A DNA stretch of 64,000 nucleotides from Cliona cf. orientalis (GCA_963930775.1 OZ005695.1:8432001-8496000), one strand, 5' to 3'. Shown: positions 1 through 10,998, counted from the first letter of the stretch. Notes: generated by a model from the letters alone, not told the origin. Made by a program: numbers and translations.

Positions 1-878
1 TTTTCTCTAGGAATTCAGCAGCCATTGCATGTATTGATCACTGAGGGTGTGTATCATGTGTGCTCACCTGCTCTCCCCTAATTTCATCTTGGGGGCCCCT
101 TACAAGTGCTACCTGGGCAACCCAGGCAACCCTAGACCCTCCTGTCTCTCTCTGTCTCAGCTGTGGTCTACACTGTGGCAAAAACCTTGGAGAGGCATCT
201 GACAACATGTGCAGCTAATCTATTCACCTCTTCCTGTAGCCAGCTGGCCCTCGGCTATACTGTTGTTGGCTTTATCAATTTTAGGTGGCTTGGCTCAACA
301 ATTTTTAAATAGTATACAGAAATGGTATCGAGTAGTCTGTAAGAGCATATGGTGTGCACATGCATGCACACATGGGCTTAACAACATCATAGAAATGCGA
401 GTCATGAGTTACTAAAAAAACAGTTCGCGAGTCCAGGGGCAGTAGTACCCTCAGCATAAATTTTGACATCTGTGGCACTAAAAAAAAAAAATCAGGAATC
501 AAGGTACCGGAATCAAATTCAACATGCAGAGGTTAAATTCTCAAAGAAAATTTGAGATACTCTGACCACAACTTTAGTTATGATCTGAAAGGGGGTAAGC
601 CCCTCTCAAATTGGTATTTCAGAAAAAAGCTCAACTAACACTCCACCGAATGCATAAATGTCTCCAGCCGGACTGCTATCTTTGGTAGTTAGATTCTCTG
701 GCGAGAGGAATGCAGGGATGCCCTGCGCCTGCTGAATCGTTGTGGATGTTTAATCATATCCTGAATAATGGTTGATCATCCGTAAGGATGACCAGCCTCT
801 TATAATTCTGTTTTTCACTAGCTGAGGTTTGGCTCTTTAACTATTAATACCAGCTTGTGTTGATCTCTTGAATATAAT
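1..878. other. Non-coding or unassigned flank
   Basis: No recognisable gene. A short plus-strand frame is open from about 150 to 308 after a pyrimidine-rich CAG (position 160). It reads in part AVVYTVAKTLERHLTTC, faintly like the helix of a periplasmic-binding-type receptor domain, but this is too short to name. The rest is AT-rich DNA with homopolymer A runs (414-420, 480-491). Confidence 0.3.
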
Positions 879-1386
879 GTACTGTAAACCCAATAATGTT
901 AGCGTCCTTTATAGTTAACGTTTTTAACACTTATGACATTTTAACGTCCATAAACTTTAACGATTTCATAAACTGTGATACAATCATGACATTGTAGTTC
1001 ATGTGCGTGATTGCCGCTACCGATTTGTTGGCAGCAAGAACGCCGCTATCCCCAGCAGGTTTGGGTAGCAGAGGGTGGTTTTCAGTCGCTTGAAGCCAGC
1101 GGCGAATAGACATAGCTCAGTTACACTCAGAAAACACTCGTGCAGCTGTGTGCTTGGCGCGCGCGGGCTAGTTAGTAGCCTTGCCATGGCGCGCGCGTGC
1201 ACATGGCCAGTTCGCTAGGCGCTAGGCTCCGCGATCCGCCCAACTACGCGCGGGCGCCCGTGGCTATGTACGCATATGCGCATGCGCACAAATAATAAAT
1301 TAACGACCTTTTACCTTAACGAATTGTGTCGCTTCGTTAAATTCGTTAACATTAATGGATCGTTAACATTATTGGGTTTACAGTAC
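879..1386. mobile_element. 508-bp inverted-repeat (MITE-like) element
   Basis: The ends are a perfect 23-bp inverted repeat: 879-901 starts GTACTGTAAACCCAATAATG and 1364-1386 is its reverse complement. Both ends continue inward into many TTAACG words (for example 917, 942, 958 and 1301-1363), so the arms are longer but imperfect. The interior is unusually GC-rich and full of CGCG/GCGC (about 1155-1290), unlike the flanks. There is no transposase frame, so it would be non-autonomous. I could not define a clear target-site duplication, so the superfamily is unknown. Two short minus-strand frames inside (931-1113 and 1017-1202) show no family features. Confidence 0.65.
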
Positions 1387-3550
1387 TCATTATTATACTA
1401 TATATGGCTAGACATCATCATCAAAATAATTATATGGTAATGATTACGTAAGCTTTGCAGAAGGAGAGGGCTTGAAGACTGAAGGCGCAAAGGACTAGGG
1501 TAACAAGGGGGAGCAACCCTCCAGAACTTAGGATGCCTTGTGGTACACAGAGTGGCACTGCAATTAATGTATCATAATTGTTATGCCAACTGTATACTAC
1601 TGTAATGTAGTATGCTCTAGGAGATGAAGCAGAAATGTACTAATTATTTTCTCATAAAGCTTTGAACTAGCTTCCGAGATCTATGTCTGTCTGCTTGCCA
1701 TGGGTACCAACCATGCTAGTACTGATGCCGCCATCTAGCTGTGGGTAGTAGTAGTGTACAGTAGTTACCATGGTAATCAAGTATGCCGATCCATGTACAA
1801 TACTTTTGTAGTACGCATATATACTCTATACTCTTGGAGACTGACTGCTGTCTTTAATTTTCTACAAGTGCATGTTTATATTGTTCACTTGTTATTGTGA
1901 TGGGGATCTTTTGATGTTTCGATGATTTCCCCCTCGTTGCACACTCCATTGGTTTGTTCAACCTGAGCCTTTCATTCAGCGTCAATTTCTTAGTCCAGGA
2001 TCCGTGGAGATCCCTTTTTGAAAGGTGATCTTGATTTTGCTATGGATCAGTGTGTAAGTGATATTATTTATAGCACTGTAAATTATGTAATAGCTATAGC
2101 CAATATTCTTTGTCTCAATGGGCGGGCGGTATGTGTGGCATTTTCACGACTAAAAAGCAAGTAGTTGTTTTATGTTTTCATCCGACACCCCTTGATCTCC
2201 TGTTTACTCCGCTTGCACGAGCGCTACTGATCGCAATTATGTAACGACGATAATAGTAGTAATGCATCCTTAATTAATTTTTCTGGTATGCACGGCATTA
2301 GGTTTGACGACAAGATATGTATGTACATGTACAGTTGCATGCTGGAGCACGTCGTCGTCAGCTAATGCTTTTGTCGCCGGCTAGACTTATATAGACGCAC
2401 CGCTCCGTCTCTTGCTGCTTTAGTCGTGACGGCACTCACGATCTCTGCCGCTCGCAATTACAGAATAGTTCATAATCAGCATTCGTACGTAATTTCCTGT
2501 TCATTTTAGATTATGATTTCTTTGCAATGGCAGCTATTTCTTTGTCGAGTAGTCTTAAATGAATAATGGTACTCTTTGTGCTCTATATACATGAGCTTTA
2601 ATTTGCTTTGATTGAATATGTCAGCATTCATATATTATAATGAAATTAATGAGATATTTAAATGTGCGTGGGTATGCATGTGTCCCAATCATTCGAGAGT
2701 TGATTGATTATTGCAGGATCTTCCTCGTTGCATGCTGCACGAGCGTCGCCTTGCTTGATTATGTCATCATTCATATCAATTAATTCATTAATAATAGAAT
2801 TTAGTACGTAATTACATAATACGTATGTCTCTCCATGGCCAGTCAAAGTACATGCATATGTCGTATGCATAATGTGTGTGTGTGTGTATATGTAAATACA
2901 GCAGCAAGGCTAGGCTAGCTAGGGGCGTGTCTAGCTGTCTGCGTTCAAGAATCAATGAGCACTACATGTATGTACATTCCAGCAAATTGGCCTCATTTGT
3001 CGTTGCTTGTTTTTTCGCTCTTGATCCGAGTTCTAATTAGAATATGCGTGATGAATTTGTATATGAATTAGCTAGTGCACATCAAAATTGATGTCACAAA
3101 TTTCAAACATTAATTTTTTTTTGTTTCCAAGAGGAAGTACGTACGTGGCTGATAGATTTTTGCACGCTGCTTTTGCTATTCACCTTTGAATGATGCATGT
3201 GCATGCATGCAAGTGTAAAAATTATATAATATAGGAATTGACCATTATCAGTGAAGCCCTTATGAGAACACCTCATGAATCGTTGGGTATGTATATCCTT
3301 TATGGTGAGCTATGTAGGGATTCTGAAGCACAGTGTAGTCTTCTCTAATTCTACTCAATGGTTTTTACTGCCGTCCTTTTTGGCAGGAGGGAGTGGGCGA
3401 TCCCGTCCGTCCCACTAATTGGGTTATAATTAGTCGAGGAAGAAAAACCACAATCTGCTGCTCTCTATTGTTCTCAAGTGGCTTGATAAACAGGAAGTAT
3501 ATATAATGGGCCAACTGACTGATCACTTCAGAGGATTATTATGGGTATAC
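1387..3550. other. Intergenic or intronic, no gene seen
   Basis: AT-rich sequence with short palindromic words and no convincing coding frame. A near-palindromic X-box-like site, GTTACCATGGTAAT, lies at 1764-1777; its final base differs from the strict motif. Confidence 0.4.
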
Positions 3551-3603
3551 CTGCTTGATCTTCCAATGGAACTAGCTGGGGTGTTGAATGGTATACTCCG
3601 GTC
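3551..3603 (-). other. Candidate 53-nt internal exon
   Basis: On the minus strand this segment is preceded by a pyrimidine-rich acceptor (TTTTTCTTTCGCAG) and followed by CAG/GTATAC. Two of the three frames are open, one reading DRSIPFNTPASSIGRSS and the other TGVYHSTPQLVPLEDQA. The second is in phase with the candidate exon at 3980-4107 if the two are joined. No family is recognised. The support is splice-site quality only. Confidence 0.2.
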
Positions 3604-3979
3604 CTGCGAAAGAAAAACTGGAATATTTTCTGTTCCTTTAATTTGGGGTGGGCAAGATTGAATATGTAGTATATTATATAGATATAGAAAAGCCAACAGA
3701 TATGTGCACAAGAGAGTTTTTGAAAATAACATGTCATAGTTCACATCTTGTATGTAATTATACATGCACTAAGCTAGCTTTCTCAATGATATGGGAAATC
3801 CCTCCATTTGAACCTATGCACGTAACAAGACGTTTGTATATAAATGTCCCTTTTCCCATATATTAGACTTAGTATGTACGTATATATTATTGGTACATAC
3901 AAACGCACATACTGAATTACGTAGCAATATTATTGTGTCCAATATTAGTATATGTACAGAGTATGGTATTGTGCATGAC

Positions 3980-4107
3980 CTGATATCCCACTTGACTAAA
4001 ACCCCCCCCCCCCCCCCCCCTCCTTCGCTTCCTTCCTTGCGATGGTTTGGGGGTCCTGCAACAGCCTTAAGCTTCGTCATCACTAGTCTATGACCAAACC
4101 CGTGCCA
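3980..4107 (-). other. Candidate 128-nt exon with glycine run
   Basis: The minus-strand acceptor TTTCTTTCTACAG is excellent and the segment ends GATATCAG/GTCATG. The open frame begins WHGFGHRLVMTKLKAVAGPP and runs through a poly-glycine stretch encoded by a 19-base C run (plus strand). A homopolymer inside an exon would be unstable, which argues against strong coding constraint. No family is recognised. Its end phase matches the start phase of one open frame of the 3551-3603 segment. Confidence 0.2.
4002..4020. repeat. Poly-C run, 19 nt
   Basis: Uninterrupted C from 4002 to 4020, inside the first unit of the local duplication. The second unit has an interrupted C/T tract (4305-4340). Length is likely to vary and to be error-prone in assembly. 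Confidence 0.95.
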
Positions 4108-4566
4108 CTGTAGAAAGAAAATAAACAATTGTTTGTAAAATTGTTCGAACTAGCATTCAAATGACCTTTACAAAGTCCCTTCCCCCATATTAGTACGTAT
4201 GTATTATTGGTACATACAAACGCATACTGAATTTGTAGTAATACTATTATGTGTATATAATAGTAGTATACATACGTACATGACCTGATATCCCACTCGG
4301 CTAACCCCCCTTCTCATCCCCCCCTCTCCCCCCCTCCCCCTCCCTCGCTTCCTTCTACGTATTATGAAACAAGTACACTGCATGCATATGGGCCATATCA
4401 TATCCCATATATAGTAGTAGAACACAGTGTCTGTGGTGCAGGGGTCTTCCAACTTTTAGAAGGGAAATTATTGAAACAGTGACCTCATTAAATGGTTTAC
4501 GTTTATGCCGATAAGAGCTGCATGTACCCATGTCCCCATATCCATGTTATAATAATGGTGGTGTAC

Positions 4567-4643
4567 CTTGTTTATCAGATTCTACGTTTGTGGTTGTGCT
4601 CTTCCCAGCAGTTGATGTCATCATCCTATCTGTGTATGACATA
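4567..4643 (-). other. Candidate 77-nt exon, Ser/Thr-rich
   Basis: On the minus strand the segment follows CTTTTAGCTTCCGTAG and ends AACAAG/GTACAC. The frame reads MSYTDRMMTSTAGKSTTTNV and continues ESDKQ, with no stop. It starts one base and ends one base outside whole codons. Joining it directly to 3980-4107 would create an early stop, so the two are not neighbours in one transcript in that form. The protein is unknown. Confidence 0.2.
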
Positions 4644-5640
4644 CTACGGAAGCTAAAAGAATACAATATGTAGCTAATAATAATATTATATGCATGCAGC
4701 ATATCTTGTGGATCCTCCCCATTATTAGCTAGTTTATTGTTCAATCTACCCCGCAAACCTGTGCACAGCTGTCGATGGGAAATGATGGTCAATTTATGTA
4801 ATAATGAAAGTTGAGATCATTGACATGCAGAGAGTTCTTGTGTACATACGTACGTACTTACTTCGAGTGTGGTTAAAGCCTTTCATCATGCATACAATAT
4901 AATGATAATGAACGTACAATGGTGTTTCCTTGTAATTTATTGTGGGTTAGAGTCCAGGATGATTGGTGGTTGTTGGTCAATATATGTACTCTAATGTACT
5001 GGGACTTAAATATGTCGGCCTAAGACCAAAAACAGGATAACCACGGTCAGTAATGGAGAGTAGTAGGGGTTATATCGATTGATTCAAAACATTTCTTCCT
5101 TCCTTCCACCTTCATCTCCGGTCCGAGCGGACATACCCTTCAACTCCGGTCCAAGCGGACCCCTTCAACTGTGATCCGAGCAGACCAAGTCACCCAACAC
5201 ACTAGCTATGAGCAATATGCGACAATCACACAAAATACTTTCCAAAAGTTGTAGTCTTCCTTCACTAAAAGATGATGCGCTTGGATGCTGATACTTTCTT
5301 GCTTATAATTATTTTTATATTGATGAAATTATTTTGTACACTATTGTTAAAACTAAGGTATAATTATATTTATCTTTGTCTAAAATTCTTTTGATTCAAC
5401 CTCCCTTTATGGTTAGTTTTTTTTTTTTTTGTTTTTTTTTTGCATCATCCGCTGAATGAAACATTTTCCACGTTCAACAAAACTATGCAAACTCAACCTT
5501 GATATACGATCTGCTGTAACATTTATGTTGCAGTCAATATTTCTTGTGTCCCATCTCATACTGAATTCCTGTAGTATTAATTATACCATATCCCAAGCAT
5601 TCCACTCTGTGTGACTTAAAATATGAAATATCTAGGCTAT
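4644..5640. other. Non-coding, with short dyad repeat
   Basis: No gene seen. It contains the GGTCC-type tandem motif at 5110-5186, and T-rich runs at 5419-5441. Confidence 0.4.
5110..5186. repeat. Three tandem copies of a dyad motif, about 25-28 bp each
   Basis: Three adjacent copies read CTCCGGTCCGAGCGGAC, CTCCGGTCCAAGCGGAC and TGTGATCCGAGCAGAC, each preceded by CTTCA. The core GTCC-GAGC-GGAC is a dyad, so each copy could be a dimer binding site. Function is not known. Confidence 0.6.
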
Positions 5641-5649
5641 CTACCCTCG

Positions 5650-7560
5650 CTTGCTAACTCTGAATTCTAATGGGAGTCTTGGGCTCACCCGATATGATGG
5701 ATTCACCCACACCAACCATCCCTGGAAGGTTCAAGTGTGGTCCGTGATCAATCTGATAATTATTTCTCGCCCACGTATTAATTCTCTCGCCCACTCTCTT
5801 CTCTCCATCTCTCCTTCCTTCGTGCTGACCATAGTGATGAAATTATTGGCTGCAAATTGTCTCATATCTTCAGTTCAGTATAGTATTACATATTGTCAAA
5901 TTGATATGCGTATATCATCGGGTAAGCATTCTCTCTAGTTTGTCTCATTACACTGGATGTTACGTGACTCTGCGACTACATGTACCCGATTAGTACATAC
6001 ATGTAATTTCAAGCATTCTACGGATGGATGCAATCTCCAAATGTCTACGTAGGCTTGTTTACACCAAACTCGACATGTACCACTTAATGTCTCACTCCAT
6101 TCCATACAACTAACTATCACTTGCTAAATAGCATCTTTGGAGAGTTCAGCTGTCCTTGATTAAACTACTAATTTTATTCTCTTTCCCACGTAGTACGTAT
6201 TCATTCTCTCGCCCACTCTCTCTATCGCTCTCTTCTCTCTCTGTGTTAATGAGATTAGTGTACCAATTATATAATTATTACCTTGAGTGGTAGTAATATC
6301 CGTTTATTCATCTAGGATTACATATTTTTACTCTCAATTCTACTCGCGCAATTTTCTGATTATTAATTATTACCACGTCCACTACAATAACAGCACTTAG
6401 TAACGTCTTTGAAAGTGTCCATAATTGAATTTCTAGTTGTAATTTTGTTCTCCCACACGACGTCATTCCTCTTGCCCACTATATAATGTGTACATATTCT
6501 CTCCATCACTCTCTCTCTCCTTGGCAACGGAAGTTGGGCACAGATTGATTGAAGATGAGTTCCATAGTCTTGTCTATAATATAGCTTTTACTTGCTCTCC
6601 TCCCCCTAGTGATGGAAGTCAAGATACAGATATCGATATCTCAAAAATATAAACCATAAAGATTAGTTTTGTAGTTTTGTCTACTACATACTTTCTCCAT
6701 TTGTCACTCTCCCCCTGGTGATGATAAAAAGAATGAAATGAGGAGATCTAGTACTGAGGTGCACTGGCCAACAGTTACTAGCTAGCTACATGTATATATT
6801 ATTACATGTATAGTCAGCTGGTATCGGTCTCGGACCTTGACTGGATCGTGATCGATTCTGGAGGGCGTCTGCCAGCTATGGTGGCCAACTGAGGCAGAGG
6901 GCTATATGGAAGTTAAGGCACAGGTTATCTCAAGAATATAAATTAAAGATGTTTGATGATTTAATTTCAAATATTCTACAGATTTAATCTCCAAACTTTT
7001 AAGCGTGTTTACGCTGAGTTCTAGATCTACACATTGCAATCCTTCTTTACCTCACACATCTGACTTAATTAGCAATGTTTTAATTTGGAAGTTTCAATAG
7101 CTACCATACATGTGATTAAACTTACCAGTATCACCATGGCTACACGACTCACCTGCATACCAGTCCTCTCCTGCCTACACTCATTCTCTAGCCGGTGATA
7201 CAAGTGCAAATTATCTCGAGCATTACGTAAAACTACCATGCAGTGTCAATGTTCACTTGTCTGATATCGATGATACTGCTACCACACACACACATGCATG
7301 TGTATCTGATATCACTGCCTACCCTACCTGTGGCTACACAGGCTCTGCTAATTGATAACTTAATTTACAAATATTCTACAAATGATATTATTGATCTCCA
7401 AATATCCAAGCTTGTCTTCGCTGAATTCTACACATTGCGATCCTTCTTCACCTCACGCAGCTTATGTTGCACTTAATTAGTAGTAGTTCAACTGCCTACA
7501 ATTAAACTGCAAATTATTAATTTTCTCTTCATTCAAGTATGGATTCCTTTTATCCCTCCC
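5650..7560. repeat. Degenerate direct-repeat array
   Basis: Related blocks recur with strong divergence. One block, ATTCTAC..GATCTCCAAA..(T/A)CA(A/C)GC, occurs at about 6014, 6969 and 7368; the last two copies are 400 bp apart and share CACATTGC(A/G)ATCCTTCTT(T/C)ACCTCAC. A second block of CTCTCGCCCACTCTC type occurs at 5766, 5788, 6202, 6470 and in weaker form to 6715. It resembles the CCCACCCACTCTTCTC block of the 8.6-9.4 kb array, so both arrays may belong to one repeat family. Confidence 0.5.
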
Positions 7561-7964
7561 TCTCTCTGTTTCTTATCTGTATGATCTATCTTAATACTAG
7601 AGTTTAAAATAATAAATCTTGGAGAAGTTTATCAATTGCCAACTACTAATACTTTCTTCATGATCACTCTATTTTCTCTGGTCCTCCATCATACTTCCAG
7701 CAAACAAAATAGTGATCAGTGCAAGCACCCATAAGCATATACAAATGTGATCCTCTCTCTAAGTCTTAAATTTAAGTTGTGGGCCTTCTTTCGCAAGGGT
7801 ACAGTACATATACTGTCTCTTGTGTATTCAAGACTTGCTCAGACTCACCCCCAACTATGATAGAGGTACAAATGAAGTGCACACCCCCTGAAAATATATG
7901 TATAAACTCTACATACTAATACTGAAACTCACAAGCTCCTTTTGAACAGTGGCAGCTTTCTGCT

Positions 7965-8581
7965 TTAATGTTTGATGACTACATATATCTTTTGTTGAAT
8001 TTCAGAAATGGTTTCGTTTACTGCATTTAGAGCATACATGTAAATAATGTAAATAAATAATGCTTGCAACTTGTTATCATCAGTCAATTTTGTATCTAAT
8101 ACAACTTGGAGAAAAGCCTCTTTTACACTAGTATCGGCAGAAAACTTTGATTTCACTTCCTTGCTTCCTGCCAAAAGCATTTGTCCGTTTGATTTATACT
8201 TTTCTTACCTAACCCAAACCCAAACCCAAGATATTCAAAGTCTGCTTGCAACTTGTTATCATCAGTCGATTTTGTATCTTGGAGAAAAGCCTCTTTTACA
8301 CTAGTACCAGCAGAAAACTTTGATTTCGTTTCCTTGCTTCCTGTGGTAACTTGAAGTATACTAACTTATATTTAGTTTCTTTATGTCTAACCTGCCAAAA
8401 GCACTTGTCCATTAGATTTATACTTTGCTTACCTAAGCCACCTAGGCATTCAAATCTGTAGCTGTCCATATAATGCTATATACTTTTACAAGATCATCAA
8501 CTGAGTGACCATAAACTGCATCACTTATCACCACTACTCCTTCTGCCAGAAACACCTTGTCTTCTGGGTGAATAGGCTTGA
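7965..8581 (-). CDS. Candidate repeated-exon gene (short introns), possibly broken
   Basis: Three minus-strand segments look like real exons of an unrecognised protein. Exon X (8581-8433) follows a strong acceptor (TTTTTTCCTCCTTTTAG) and contains VFLAEGVVVISDAVYGHS and DDLVKVYS. Exon Y (8340-8209) contains KSKFSAGTSVKEAFLQ and TDDNKLQADFEYLG. Exon Z (8167 downward) contains KSKFSADTSVKEAFLQ and TDDNKLQ, so it duplicates Y. Y ends TTAG/GTAAG and reaches Z by a 41-nt intron ending TTTTGGCAG; the junction is phase 1 and in frame. X also ends CTTAG/GTAAG, but it has three Ts where the copy at 8851-8874 has four. This shifts its frame into a stop just before the donor, so it is either a true frameshift or an assembly indel. 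After TDDNKLQ, exon Z stays open to a stop at 7965, but its true 3' end is unclear. No family assigned. Confidence 0.4.
8341..8391 (-). other. 51-nt GT..AG insertion unique to one exon copy
   Basis: Next to exon Z the minus strand reads TTTTGGCAG directly joined to GAAGCAAGG. In front of exon Y the same flanks are separated by 51 nt that begin GTTAGACATAAAG and end TTACCACAG. The insert could be a tiny intron or an extension that moves the acceptor, making the X-Y intron 92 nt (8432-8341) instead of 41. Confidence 0.5.
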
Positions 8582-9416
8582 CTAAAAGGAGGAAAAAACA
8601 ATCAGATGCTTATGAAATAACATCAAAGGGCTAATTCTTTTTTTTTTTATTCTCCCATTCAATCAATTGATTCTCCCACCCACTCTTCTCCTCTGGTGCT
8701 ATCTGACTCCAGATTATCTTGGTTCTGTTGACTACCTAGTATCTCTCTCATTGACAAGTGACTCCATCTTGTCTCCAGTCAACCCACTTCTTTTGGTCTA
8801 TACTACCTTCCTGTATAGAGTTGCCTTTAAATTGATTTATCATTTCTTACCTAAGCCACCTAGGCATTCAAAATCTGTAGCTGTCCCTATAATGCTATAT
8901 AATTTTACATGATCAAACCGCTAATTTTTTTTTTTTCTCCCATTCTCCCACCCACTCTTCTCCTCTGGTGCTATCTGACTCCAGATTATCTTGGTTCTGT
9001 TGACTACCTATATCTCTCAAGTGACTCCATCTTGTCTCCAGTCAGCCCACTCCTTTAGGGCCTGCTCCACCTACCATCTTCCTGGATAGAGTTGCCTTTA
9101 AATCGATTTATCATTTCTTACCTAAGCCACCTAGGCATTCAAATCTGTAGCTCTCTGTATATATAGGCTGTATAATTAAGAAAAGTTCACATGATCCAAC
9201 CACTAATTCTTTTTTTATTTTTCTCCCACCCACTCTTCTCTGGTGCTCTCCGACTCCAGATTATCTTGGTTCTGTTGACTACCTATTTCTCTCAAGTAAC
9301 TCCATCTTGTCTCCAGTCAGCCCACTCCTTTAAGGCCTGCTCCACCTACCATCTTCCTGGATAGAGTTGCCTTTAAATTGATTTAGCTTCTTACCTAAGC
9401 CACCTAGGCATTCAAA
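8429..9416. repeat. Tandem array, about 272-bp units
   Basis: The 26-bp anchor starting TTACCTAAGCCACCTAGGCA occurs at 8429, 8847, 9118 and 9391, with a diverged version at 8205. The last three are 271 and 273 bp apart. Each unit also holds a T-rich run, CCCACCCACTCTTCTC, GACTCCAGATTATCTTGGTTC, CTCCATCTTGTCTCCAGTCA and GAGTTGCCTTTAAAT. On the minus strand every anchor is CCTAGGTGGCTTAG/GTAAG, a good donor. Copies at 8433-8455, 8851-8874 and 9122-9144 are preceded by ACAG. The units appear to be duplicates of the 3' part of exon X plus its intron. Confidence 0.8.
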
Positions 9417-10933
9417 ATTTGCCAGCTGTCTCTGTCTGTCAATATAATGTTCCTACGCCATCCATCATTATTTGAAAAAGGAGTATCCTGAAGTGATAGC
9501 TAGCTGCCCCCTGTCTCTTACTAGTAATAAATAATAGTCTCTTGTGTGATTGTTATCTTTCTCTGGCTACTAATTGTATTGTGTGTGGAAATGGGAGCTT
9601 CCTGATTAAAAATGATACACTATAGCCAGCTATCTTAATTCATCGTGATGTACCTACTCTGGTATCCTTGGAAGGGCTCACAAAGGTCACAATCAAAAAG
9701 CTAATAATTATTTCCCTCCCACTTATCGAATTCTTTTCACCCACCTGCTGGTCTCCATGCATCCTCCCTTATAGCTTAGGCTCCATGGCAGCCTTCTCTT
9801 TCTCCTTCCTCCCTCCCTCCCTCTCTCCCTCTTCCTCCCTCTCTTATTTTGGTGTTGAAATTGGCTATAATGATGCATACCTGATCCTCTCTCTGTCACG
9901 ATTATTGGCTTGATATGTCTCAAGTAGCATACTGCACCTTGTTGACCCCCCTGAGCTGTCTCTCTTGCCCACCTCCTGCTCCAATGTGCCATCATCTCCG
10001 CCTACTCTTCCTGAATAATGTTACTAATTTAATCTTCTTAATATCGAATTTATTTATAGTTTCTTTGGACGAAAGACTACATGGAGTCTCTCTGCAGCTG
10101 GTATGTGTTTTGTGAAAGACTGCATGGAGTCTCTCTGGTATGAAGTGTTTTGAGAAATTTGAATATCCTGAAATGGTTTACTCTCCTGCAAATTAATCAA
10201 TTTTAATCTAATGGGATTTCGATCAATTGTTTACTGGAAAGGAGAGTTTCCTGATGTGATTCACTATAGTATGCCTCCACCCAGTCCATGCGCATATACA
10301 TCGGCTGTAAGCTCGTGATCGAAATATTCAACAAATTGACTACAGTACACGCTGTACCATGTATCAACTAGTGGATTGACCACAGCTATGATGTCACATA
10401 TCACAGCTTAATTTTTATTCGCACTGCTACATACTTTGTATGTACCAAGTCTACGTACATATAATACGTATATACGTAATATACGCACCATATGCATGCA
10501 CGTGGTGTTATTAACTACCCTATGCTAGCTACTAGTCACTTAGTATACATTATGATGACTTAAATTGCCGATCAGATGAACTATATATATGTAGCTAGAA
10601 TGTTATTAACAAATCGATTGTTAGGGGCTTTTAATTTCATGCCTGGTCGATTAATTTTATATCGTGTAATGTCATAAAAATATACAAATTGTATGATCAC
10701 TATATATAATGGCGCTCTCTCGCAAGCTCTTCCAGATAATTCAGTTTTAAGTTGTTTACAACATAAATATCTTAATCATCCCAGTCATGTGATGGCCACT
10801 GACACTCCATAATTGAATTAAAACAACCCTTTGATCAATTAGTCCGCCCATATAGTGGTATACATACGATGGATTTGATGGAGCACAAAATTAATTAATT
10901 GTCCGCATACCTCGGCAAATTAGTCGCCAGTGC
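9417..10933. other. Unassigned; decayed repeat remnants
   Basis: The block at 9720-9850 (CCCACTTATCGAATTC..CACCCACCTGCTGG, then a C/T-rich tract 9796-9842) resembles a decayed unit of the preceding array. A short direct repeat, GAAAGACTACATGGAGTCTCTCTG and GAAAGACTGCATGGAGTCTCTCTG, lies near 10071 and 10115. No gene seen. Confidence 0.35.
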
Positions 10934-10998
10934 TTTCAAACATAGATCATATAGACTTACGTACACGTTTACGTAGTCTATAATATCTATGTTTCAAA
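10934..10998. repeat. 65-nt near-perfect hairpin
   Basis: The left arm (TTTCAAACATAGATCATATA..) pairs with the right arm (..TATAATATCTATGTTTCAAA) over about 30 positions, with few mismatches and a very short loop near 10964. It could be a small-RNA precursor, or the relic of an inverted-repeat element. The loop is small for an animal microRNA precursor. Confidence 0.45.

Larger units (their letters stand above)
3847..4356. repeat. Diverged tandem duplication, two units of about 190 bp
   Basis: The block 3847-4037 recurs at 4177-4356. Both copies hold, in order, a CCCATAT..TTAG start, ATTATTGGTACATACAAACGCA, a stretch of ATTATT/AGTATA, ATGACCTGATATCCCACT, a C-rich tract, and TC(C/T)TTC-type pyrimidine ending CGCTTCCTTC. 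The copies differ by substitutions and in the length of the C tract. On the minus strand both keep GATATCAG/GTCATG, which resembles a donor site. Confidence 0.7.

Noticed and set aside
8429..9416. CRISPR-like array
   Set aside because: Units are about 272 bp with long conserved stretches and no short repeat-spacer pattern; the DNA is eukaryotic.
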